This document shows positions 5,350 to 10,829 of a DNA stretch of 10,829 bases, in pieces. The notes under the pieces were generated by a model. That model was not told where the DNA came from. It made no database searches and was given only the letters and a program-made list of their open reading frames with translations. Where the stretch lies: contig JAFOTA010000002.1 of assembly GCA_017421145.1 (NCBI GenBank), positions 1 to 10,829 on the forward strand. The letters are read 5' to 3'. The position numbers and the translations under genes were made by a program. Within the stretch, counting starts at the first letter, position 1. Every line of letters starts with the position of its first letter. The stretch is from Treponema sp. (GTDB lineage Bacteria; Spirochaetota; Spirochaetia; Treponematales; Treponemataceae).

Positions 5350-7218
5350 TTATACGACGTGTCCCTTGAAGATGTCCCTTAGGATTTCAACTTCCACCGG
5401 GAGCCTTTTGTCGGTGCTGCCCTGCGTTTTTTCAAGTTCGGCAAAAAATCTGTAGGGTTCGCCGTAAAGTTTTTCAAGATACCGCTCAATCTGCATTACG
5501 CGTGATTTTAACTGGGAAAGCTGGAATCCGCCCTCTATTGAGCAGTAGACGGCTTTTCCTTCCAATCTCCAACCGCTTGTTTTTTCCAAAAGCCCGGCAG
5601 TCATTCCGTCGCTCACAGAAAAATCTTTTATCATTGCCGTACGCACGCTTCCCATGTCAGAAAGCTCGGTCTTGTCTTTTTCTGCCGGAAGTACGTCATC
5701 ATGCTTTTTTTCTACGGATGCATCCGGTGCAGTATGTTTTTCCTGCGGCTTTGATTCAAGCTGTGCCACAAAAGCTTCCATGTCAGGCGGAATTTCATCT
5801 TCCGGGGCTGGTCCGTAGCTTTCGAAATCATCGGCGGCAAATGCGGAATCAAGATTTTCTTCATCTTCATATTCCGGTGCGGCTTGAATTCCTGCGAAAA
5901 ACTGCGGCGCTGAATTTTTTACCGGCGGTTCAGCTCCGCCATCAGGAAAAGGGGAGGGGGAATCTTTTTTTTCCTGATTTTCTTCCAGTGCGGAAAACTT
6001 CGGCATATAGCTGTTTTTTGCAGGCATTTCCTTTTCTTGTGCCTGGGAAATCTGCACGACCCTTTGACCGGCTGATTTTTCAAGCAGAGGTTTGACTGCA
6101 TCGACGGCGGCCTTTACTTCCGCAGGGGAAACATATTTTTTAAGCCAGCACAGACGGCTGACCGCAAGTTCAAATTCATAGCGCGGGCTCAATGAATAGC
6201 GTATGTCCCTGAAAAGCTGCATGAAAATATCCAGTGCGCGTTCAATCTGTATCGGGTTCCATGCATCAAGGACTTCTTTGCTGAATCTGTCGGCGGCCTG
6301 CCCAAGAAGAGCTTCCTTTGTGATTCCGCTTTTTATAAGAAGGAGGCTCCTGAGATAATCAGAGCAGTTCGTAATCAGCTGTTCGATGGAAACTCCGTTC
6401 TGCAGGTATTCATCCAGATGTAGCAGGGCAGATGATGTGTTTCCTTGTACGCAGAGACCAAAAAGCTCGTTCAGCCTGTCCACACCGACCAAGCCGAGTT
6501 TGTCGCGGATTTTTTCATATGTGATTTCACCATCGCTGAATGCCGCAACCTGATCAAAAAGAGTGTAGCTGTCGCGCATGGAACCGGTTGATTCACGTGC
6601 AATCCAATAAAGTGCTTCGTCTTCTGCTTTTATTCCGACTTCTTCCGCTGCCTTTGCAAGCTGTTCCTTTACTTTTTCAATCGGTACGAGCCTGAAATTG
6701 AACTGCTGGCAACGGCTTTTGATTGTGGCCGGGACTTTTTGAAGCTCTGTAGTGGCGAAAATGAAAACCACATGCTTAGGCGGCTCTTCAATGGTTTTTA
6801 GAAGCGCATTGAAAGCTGAGGTTGAAAGCATGTGGACTTCATCGATAATGTAGATTTTATAGCGGCAGGCATTCGGAGGAAACATGACTTCATCCTTTAT
6901 CTGCCTGATATCGTTTACGCTTGTATTTGAGGCTCCGTCTATTTCAATTACGTCAAGCGATGACCCGGCCGTGATTTCCTTGCAGAATTCACATTCGCCG
7001 CATGGTGTTGCGGTAGGACCTTTCGCGCAGTTCAACGATTTTGCCAGGATTCTTGCTGTGGATGTTTTTCCGCATCCTCTGGGACCTGAAAAAAGATAGG
7101 CATGCGCAATCTTTCCGCTTTCGATGGTATTTTTGAGAGTGGCGGCAACAAATTCCTGTCCCACCAGATTGTCAAAACTCTGCGGCCTTCGTCTGGTCGC
7201 CGTAACTTCATAAGCCAT
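5350..7218 (-). CDS. dnaX: DNA polymerase III subunit tau/gamma, clamp-loader ATPase
   Basis: DnaX is the ATPase of the replication clamp loader and joins the loader to the polymerase. The full 622-residue tau form has Walker A GPRGCGKT (residues 45-52), a zinc site at Cys64, Cys73, Cys76 and Cys79, Walker B IIDE (124-127), the ATTE sensor segment near 159 and an SRC motif near 173. The AAA+ and collar domains end near residue 370. An acidic, Pro/Ser-rich linker covers about 371-515, and a small C-terminal domain about 516-622. ATG 7218 is preferred because DnaX proteins usually begin M-x-Y-x-V-x-A-x-x-x-R-P, exactly as here; a TTG at 7227 overlaps the ATPase stop. The Shine-Dalgarno is weak, so coupling to the ABC ATPase gene 5 nt upstream is likely. 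Two slippage candidates lie in the linker. Confidence 0.97.
   Translation of the reverse strand: MAYEVTATRRRPQSFDNLVGQEFVAATLKNTIESGKIAHAYLFSGPRGCGKTSTARILAKSLNCAKGPTATPCGECEFCKEITAGSSLDVIEIDGASNTSVNDIRQIKDEVMFPPNACRYKIYIIDEVHMLSTSAFNALLKTIEEPPKHVVFIFATTELQKVPATIKSRCQQFNFRLVPIEKVKEQLAKAAEEVGIKAEDEALYWIARESTGSMRDSYTLFDQVAAFSDGEITYEKIRDKLGLVGVDRLNELFGLCVQGNTSSALLHLDEYLQNGVSIEQLITNCSDYLRSLLLIKSGITKEALLGQAADRFSKEVLDAWNPIQIERALDIFMQLFRDIRYSLSPRYEFELAVSRLCWLKKYVSPAEVKAAVDAVKPLLEKSAGQRVVQISQAQEKEMPAKNSYMPKFSALEENQEKKDSPSPFPDGGAEPPVKNSAPQFFAGIQAAPEYEDEENLDSAFAADDFESYGPAPEDEIPPDMEAFVAQLESKPQEKHTAPDASVEKKHDDVLPAEKDKTELSDMGSVRTAMIKDFSVSDGMTAGLLEKTSGWRLEGKAVYCSIEGGFQLSQLKSRVMQIERYLEKLYGEPYRFFAELEKTQGSTDKRLPVEVEILRDIFKGHVV
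5699..5710 (-). promoter_or_regulatory. Candidate -1 frameshift site in dnaX (A AAA AAG heptamer)
   Basis: On the minus strand, codons 503-505 read GAA AAA AAG. This places the heptamer A AAA AAG in the X XXY YYZ register used by the E. coli dnaX frameshift. After a -1 slip the next codons are GCA and then TGA (5701-5699), giving a 506-residue product that lacks the C-terminal domain. I see no clear upstream Shine-Dalgarno-like stimulator or strong downstream hairpin. Confidence 0.45.
5942..5986 (-). promoter_or_regulatory. Candidate slippage site in dnaX (run of eight A)
   Basis: A run of eight A (5972-5965) covers codons 416-418 (GAA AAA AAA). A -1 shift ends at TGA 5944-5942 after 425 residues. 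A +1 shift ends at TAA 5921-5919 after about 433. Both are close to the 431 residues of E. coli gamma. A GGAAG (5986-5982) lies 10 nt upstream, near the stimulator position known from E. coli. Transcriptional slippage on the A-run would also work. Confidence 0.4.
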
Positions 7219-7223
7219 TCGCG

Positions 7224-8033
7224 TCAACCCAAAATCATTTTGTCAGGAACGGATTCTTCTCCGCCGGCAGTCTGGAATTTTTCAAGCAAATCCTTTACCT
7301 GCAGGTTCTTTTTTTCTTCTCCGGACGCTTCGTAAACAATCTGACCATCAAGCATCATAATCAGGCGGTTTCCGTAGTGGATTGCGTCCTTCATGTTGTG
7401 CGTGACCATGAATGTGGTGAGGTTGTCCCTTTGTACGAAATATTCGGTGAGTTCAAGAACTTTTTTTGCGGTTTTCGGATCAAGTGCGGCCGTGTGCTCA
7501 TCAAGCAAAAGGAGCTGAGGTTTCTGGAGCGTTGCCATCAGCAGTGTGAGAGCCTGTCTTTGTCCGCCTGAAAGAAGACCGACTTTTGTCTGCATTCTGT
7601 TTTCAAGTCCAAGGTCAAGCTTTGCAAGATGATCTTTGAACATCTGCCTTTCTTTTGACGTGACTCCCCAGTGCAGGCCCCTTCTTTTACCGCGGCGGTA
7701 TGCCATGGCAAGGTTTTCTTCAATCTGCATTGTGGCGGCTGTTCCCATCATAGGATCCTGAAAAACACGTCCGAGGAATTTTGCCCTCTTGTGCTCCGGG
7801 ATTTTTGTTATGTCGTTTCCGTCAAGGGATATTGTTCCGGTGTCGCAAGTGTAGACTCCTGCAATCATGTTGAGCAATGTTGATTTTCCTGCTCCGTTTC
7901 CGCCGATTACCGTGACAAAATCACCTTCTTTAAGCGAGAGGCTTACGTTTCTGAGTGCCTTGCGTTCTGTAATCTGTCCTGGGTTGAATGTCTTTGAAAC
8001 ATTCGTTACTTCAAGCATGTTTGTATCTGCCAT
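7224..8033 (-). CDS. ABC transporter ATPase, TrpZ-like (branched permease-type importer)
   Basis: This is a 269-residue ATP-binding subunit with every motif intact: Walker A GGNGAGKST (residues 44-52), Q-loop FQDP, signature LSGGQRQAL, Walker B LLLLDEH, D-loop ALDPK and the switch histidine in VTHNM. Together with the permease gene 20 nt upstream it forms the membrane half of an importer. The pair resembles the class found with ABC_sub_bind (TrpX-type) binding proteins, some members of which import tryptophan or related small molecules. No binding-protein gene is in the window, so the substrate is unknown. AAAGGA (8046-8041) lies 7 nt before ATG 8033; an internal Met6 is a less supported start. 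The stop is 5 nt before the dnaX ATG, so transporter and clamp-loader genes probably share a transcript. Confidence 0.93.
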   Translation of the reverse strand: MADTNMLEVTNVSKTFNPGQITERKALRNVSLSLKEGDFVTVIGGNGAGKSTLLNMIAGVYTCDTGTISLDGNDITKIPEHKRAKFLGRVFQDPMMGTAATMQIEENLAMAYRRGKRRGLHWGVTSKERQMFKDHLAKLDLGLENRMQTKVGLLSGGQRQALTLLMATLQKPQLLLLDEHTAALDPKTAKKVLELTEYFVQRDNLTTFMVTHNMKDAIHYGNRLIMMLDGQIVYEASGEEKKNLQVKDLLEKFQTAGGEESVPDKMILG

Positions 8034-8053
8034 ATTACAATCCTTTCCAGCGT

Positions 8054-9019
8054 TTAATCAGACGTGGAGCTTTTTATTTCAACATCCTGACTGACGATTT
8101 TTTTCTTGAAGATTTTCGATTTTAAAACCGGAACCGACAAGGCCAGTGCAACGACAATAGCGGTGAACAGCTTCATGTCCTGTGATTTCATTCCCATCTG
8201 GAGGACTATTGCGATTATGATTCTGTAGATTACCGAACCGAGGAGAACGCCCATCAGGTAGTACCAGAATTTGAACCTGTATCCGAAAATCACTTCGCCT
8301 ATGATGATTGACGCAAGTCCGATGACGATTGCACCTATACCCATGCTTACGTCGCCGAACCTCTGCTGCTGACAGACAAGGCCTCCTGAAAGTGCTACAA
8401 GTCCGTTTGCGAGCATGAGTGCCAGAATCTTCATGCTGTCGGTGTTCACTCCCTGTGCGCGTGCCATTTTTTCATTGTCGCCGGTTGCACGGATTGCGCT
8501 TCCAAGCTCCGTTCCGAAGAACCAGTAGAGCGCCGCTATTATGACCACGCTGAACAAAATACCTGTGATGAGGCTTGAAACCGAAGTGGCGTTGTCGCTG
8601 AACAGATTTTTCAGATTGAAAGCATCGTTGATCTGGTTCATGATGGTTACGTCAGTTCTGACCAGAGGTCTGTTTGGACCGCCCATTATGTGAAGGTTGA
8701 TTGAGTAGAGAGCGAGCATCATGAGGATTCCTGCGAGAATTCCAGGGATCTTGAGTTTTGTGTGGAGCACGCCGGTCAAAAGTCCTGCCGCCATTCCTGC
8801 CAAAAATGAAATCAAAAGGCAGAGAAGTGGATTCCAGCCCTGTGTGATCAAAATGGCGCATGTACAGCCGCCCAATGCAAAACTTCCGTCAACGGTCATG
8901 TCGGCGAAATCCAAAATTTTAAACGTAATGTAGACACCCAAAGCCATGATTCCCCAGAGTATTCCCTGAGAAACGCCACCAAGCATGGCACTTGAAAAAG
9001 AAGCGATACTTAAAAACAT
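8054..9019 (-). CDS. ABC transporter permease, TrpY-like (BPD_transp_2 type)
   Basis: This is a 321-residue inner-membrane permease with eight to nine hydrophobic segments. Typical features of its class are the early motif ITFKILDFADMTVDGSFALGG (near residues 31-51), the GILAGILMMLALYSIN segment near 94-109, and the cytoplasmic loop IRATGDNEKMARAQGVNTD, which should contact the ATPase. The C-terminus is a charged cytosolic tail. ATG 9019 is chosen over an in-frame TTG at 9046 because residues from the TTG would be encoded across the -10 box, and the protein from ATG begins as an ordinary first helix. It is the first gene of the unit running through the ATPase, dnaX, ebfC and recR. It appears to have a leader of three bases or fewer and no Shine-Dalgarno. 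Confidence 0.92.
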   Translation of the reverse strand: MFLSIASFSSAMLGGVSQGILWGIMALGVYITFKILDFADMTVDGSFALGGCTCAILITQGWNPLLCLLISFLAGMAAGLLTGVLHTKLKIPGILAGILMMLALYSINLHIMGGPNRPLVRTDVTIMNQINDAFNLKNLFSDNATSVSSLITGILFSVVIIAALYWFFGTELGSAIRATGDNEKMARAQGVNTDSMKILALMLANGLVALSGGLVCQQQRFGDVSMGIGAIVIGLASIIIGEVIFGYRFKFWYYLMGVLLGSVIYRIIIAIVLQMGMKSQDMKLFTAIVVALALSVPVLKSKIFKKKIVSQDVEIKSSTSD

Positions 9020-9028
9020 AATGGGGAA

Positions 9029-9037
9029 ATTATAGCA
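9029..9037 (-). promoter_or_regulatory. Extended -10 promoter of the permease-recR operon, near-leaderless
   Basis: On the minus strand, TGCTATAAT (9037-9029) is a perfect extended -10 element (TGn plus TATAAT). No good -35 lies 17 bp upstream, as is common for extended -10 promoters. The -10 ends 9 nt before ATG 9019, so initiation at A9022 would leave a leader of only ATT. No Shine-Dalgarno fits in that space. Confidence 0.6.
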
Positions 9038-9099
9038 GAAATTCAATTAAAAAGGAATACGGAAGCCGGGAAACTTTAGTGTACAGAAGATTTTAATGC

Positions 9100-9150
9100 A
9101 GGGAAGAAAAGCTTGGACATTGCCGTTGTTTCTCTTCCCTTTTGTTTTTT
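9100..9150. terminator. Hairpin between the 518-residue protein gene and the permease gene
   Basis: AGGGAAGA (9100-9107) pairs with TCTTCCCT (9133-9140), extending to about 11 bp, with a loop near 19 nt. The imperfect pair (9108/9132) is a G-U wobble in minus-strand RNA but A-C in plus-strand RNA, favouring a role at the 3' end of the 9149-10705 gene. However, the T-rich tail (9140-9150) is on the plus-strand side. Its direction is therefore unresolved. Confidence 0.35.
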
Positions 9151-10705
9151 ACAGGCGGGGACCGTTCTTTTCGTTCACGCTGACCTGGAAATTCTGCATC
9201 AGGCCGACGAAATTGAAGATTCTCTTGTATGCATCGACGGCCATCTGCTTAAGTTTTCCTTCGGCAAAGTGGTCGAGGTCCTTCCAGTTCATGATCAGCT
9301 CACTGCGCGGTGCCTTGGCGAAATCTTCAAGGGCAAGCTTCAGGTTGCGGTCGAATGTAACGAAATTCTTTGACGATTCAAGTATGAATGAAGCCGCCTT
9401 GTCGTTTGCGTCGCCCAGAAGGTTCTTGATGATTCCGCGTGCATCTTTGTCGCGTTCCGCTCTCGGAAGATAAGTCTTGAGCTTAAGACCAAGAGGCCCT
9501 GATTCTGAAATCTGCTCGTCGAAATCATTTATCTGCTGTGCAATGTCCAAAAGCGAGTGATAGGCGTTGCTCATCGGCTCTGCATTGTGCTGGTCTGTCC
9601 ATTCTGCACGGACAAGTATGATATCAGCAAGTTCCATCAAATCTTTTTTGGTGAAATTCATCAGGAAATTTCTCAGATAGCGGAGAGGATTGCAGTACAA
9701 GAATCCGTCGAATCCTTTTTTCTCGAAAGGCGCGCTCCATTCTTCGTTGTAGTTTTTCAGCTCACCCACAGGCTCGTCGCCGAAAACCTGCATTACGAGG
9801 TTGTCTATTTTTCCCGTTGTCTGGGCTTCTTTTATCCTGCCCATTATGTCTTCAACGGTCGTCCTTATCTGCTGGAGATATTCGGCCATTATGTGATGTT
9901 CTTCAGGGCGGAAAATTTCTTTGTATGTCGGATCTTCCGTAATCAGCTGGACGATCATTTCAAAAATACGTCCGCCGCGGATTGAGCGTATTTTTCCGAG
10001 GGCTTTTTTCCATGCTGCAGGAACAACCACGTCGATTCCGCCCGTGCTCCTTGATTTCAAAAGTGCGAGAACGTCTTCCCATGCCGCAAAATCAAGGGGG
10101 AGAACCCATGCAACTGCCATGAAATTCTTCAGGTCTTCAGAAACATAAGTGCCGGACACCGCTTCAAAATGAGGCTGCGAATCGAATTTCCTTTCCTTCA
10201 GGCTCTTGTCGAATTTTTTGAGCAGGAAATAAAAATCGTACTTGCAGAAGCTGTCGAACATAAGTATGTTGCTGTAGAGGTCGTCGGTTGCCTTTATCTT
10301 CACGCCGTCAAATTCAGCCATGAAAGAATTGAGTGTGTCCTTGACCTGCTTCGTAAGCTCTTTCATCGGCACTGTGGCTGCCTTTTTCTTCAGGTTTTCT
10401 TCCGTCAGCTCTTCCAGAAGTTCCTTTGCGTGGTCTGAAATTGCGTTGTTCAGAACCATGGTCTTAAGTATGTTCGGAGTTGCCGTCGTGAGCATTGCCT
10501 GTGCTGCGCCTATCGTGTTGTAAATCTCGTAGAAGAATTTCGCCATCGCAGGATTGGCTATGTTTCCGTTATATTTGTAAAAATGATTTTTAGTCCGAGA
10601 ATAATCTTTTGCGATATTCTTTAGCCGGCGTCTTTTGATTGCTTCCGGGTCATTACCGCCGAAGAGTTGTGAAAAAATGTTCTGGATAAAATTTCCGTTT
10701 GCCAT
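9149..10705 (-). CDS. Large cytosolic protein of unknown function (possibly DUF5312 family)
   Basis: This is a 518-residue protein without signal peptide or convincing membrane helix, predicted mostly helical and highly charged. A basic patch (KRRRLKNIAKDYSRTK, about residues 24-39) follows a short N-terminal stretch. Later parts include many amphipathic helices, and the last 20 residues contain FNFVGLMQNFQVSVNEKNGPRL. I see no Walker, nuclease, protease or nucleotide-binding motif. It resembles a treponeme-associated family that I recall as DUF5312, but I cannot confirm that here. ATG 10705 is preferred; a GTG two codons upstream would lie before the expected transcript start. It has its own promoter, lacks a Shine-Dalgarno, and has a terminator of another gene before it, so it appears to be a single-gene unit. 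Coding certainty is high, function unknown. Confidence 0.85.
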   Translation of the reverse strand: MANGNFIQNIFSQLFGGNDPEAIKRRRLKNIAKDYSRTKNHFYKYNGNIANPAMAKFFYEIYNTIGAAQAMLTTATPNILKTMVLNNAISDHAKELLEELTEENLKKKAATVPMKELTKQVKDTLNSFMAEFDGVKIKATDDLYSNILMFDSFCKYDFYFLLKKFDKSLKERKFDSQPHFEAVSGTYVSEDLKNFMAVAWVLPLDFAAWEDVLALLKSRSTGGIDVVVPAAWKKALGKIRSIRGGRIFEMIVQLITEDPTYKEIFRPEEHHIMAEYLQQIRTTVEDIMGRIKEAQTTGKIDNLVMQVFGDEPVGELKNYNEEWSAPFEKKGFDGFLYCNPLRYLRNFLMNFTKKDLMELADIILVRAEWTDQHNAEPMSNAYHSLLDIAQQINDFDEQISESGPLGLKLKTYLPRAERDKDARGIIKNLLGDANDKAASFILESSKNFVTFDRNLKLALEDFAKAPRSELIMNWKDLDHFAEGKLKQMAVDAYKRIFNFVGLMQNFQVSVNEKNGPRL

Positions 10706-10714
10706 AATCACTAA

Positions 10715-10743
10715 ACTATATGAAATTCTTTGAATCTAGGCAA
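10715..10743 (-). promoter_or_regulatory. Sigma-70 promoter of the 518-residue protein gene, near-leaderless
   Basis: On the minus strand, TTGCCT (10743-10738, 4 of 6) and TATAGT (10720-10715, 5 of 6) are 17 bp apart. The -10 ends 9 nt before ATG 10705. Initiation at A10708 would give a leader of ATT only, as at the permease gene. No Shine-Dalgarno is present. Confidence 0.6.
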
Positions 10744-10765
10744 TAGAGCTGTCAAGGTTGCCGAT

Positions 10766-10795
10766 AAAAAAGCCCCTCCAAAATCTGGAAGGGCC
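10766..10795 (-). terminator. Intrinsic terminator of a gene upstream of the window's right edge
   Basis: Read on the minus strand, GCCCTTCC (10794-10787) pairs with GGAGGGGC (10779-10772) around a 7-nt loop, with one G-U wobble, followed by six Ts (10771-10766). On the plus strand the same position would be an A-C mismatch. It must end a minus-strand gene lying beyond 10829. Bases 10796-10829 are too short to identify that gene. Confidence 0.8.
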
Positions 10796-10829
10796 GGTAG
10801 ATTTGCTTGAAAAAATGCTGTCAGTTGAA

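Noticed and set aside
5946..5960. G-rich plus-strand tract (G4-A-G5) as a possible G-quadruplex
   Set aside because: Only two G-runs are present, too few for an intramolecular quadruplex; it is a purine-rich coding stretch of the dnaX linker.
5502..6095. 197-codon plus-strand open frame antisense to dnaX
   Set aside because: It is a by-product of the dnaX codon pattern, with an Arg/Pro/Phe-rich translation; the dnaX frame carries the conserved protein.
7219..7227. TTG start for dnaX overlapping the ATPase stop
   Set aside because: DnaX proteins normally begin at the position of ATG 7218 (MAYEV...RRRPQSF).
9020..9046. TTG start giving nine extra residues on the permease
   Set aside because: The extension is encoded across the extended -10 promoter, has no Shine-Dalgarno and does not resemble family N-termini.
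9557..9985. 142-codon plus-strand open frame antisense to the 518-residue gene
   Set aside because: The minus-strand frame is far longer, has a promoter, and shows more protein-like composition.

Overview
The window looks like chromosomal DNA from a spirochaete, most likely a Treponema. This rests on the gene content: a GerMN-domain membrane protein, a PflX-like radical SAM enzyme, a seven-helix sensor receptor, a lone PTS EIIA protein, and a large cytosolic protein resembling a family I associate with treponemes. Base composition is moderate. The assignment comes from recalled families and order, not a database search. It is almost fully coding. No rRNA, tRNA, CRISPR array, insertion sequence or prophage gene is visible, and no stretch over 300 bases lacks a gene.

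Left part (1-1277). A minus-strand membrane receptor runs off the left edge; only its seven-helix sensor half is present. It is divergent from a plus-strand PtsN/fructose-type EIIA gene. An intrinsic terminator follows at 1326-1368.

Plus-strand unit (1405-4422). A promoter drives two small unrecognised cytosolic proteins, a PflX-like radical SAM protein and a membrane-anchored GerMN protein. The first three genes are tightly packed or overlap by one base. Two mutually exclusive hairpins lie before the fourth.

Minus-strand unit (9037 down to 4424). An extended -10 promoter drives an ABC permease and ATPase of the TrpYZ-like class, then dnaX, ebfC and recR. The last three form a widely conserved replication/repair block. 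recR converges on the GerMN gene with one base between the stop codons.

Right part (9149-10829). A separate minus-strand gene encodes a 518-residue cytosolic protein. It has its own promoter and is preceded by the terminator of an unseen upstream gene.

Two signals stand out. First, four first-of-unit genes (starts at 834, 1441, 9019 and 10705) have a -10 box ending only 7-9 bases before the ATG and no Shine-Dalgarno sequence. Most internal genes have clear Shine-Dalgarno sequences. This points to leaderless or near-leaderless mRNAs. Second, dnaX has two A-rich slippage candidates in its linker. One is the E. coli-type A AAA AAG heptamer in the right frame, with a -1 TGA one codon later. Both would give a shortened, gamma-like clamp-loader subunit.
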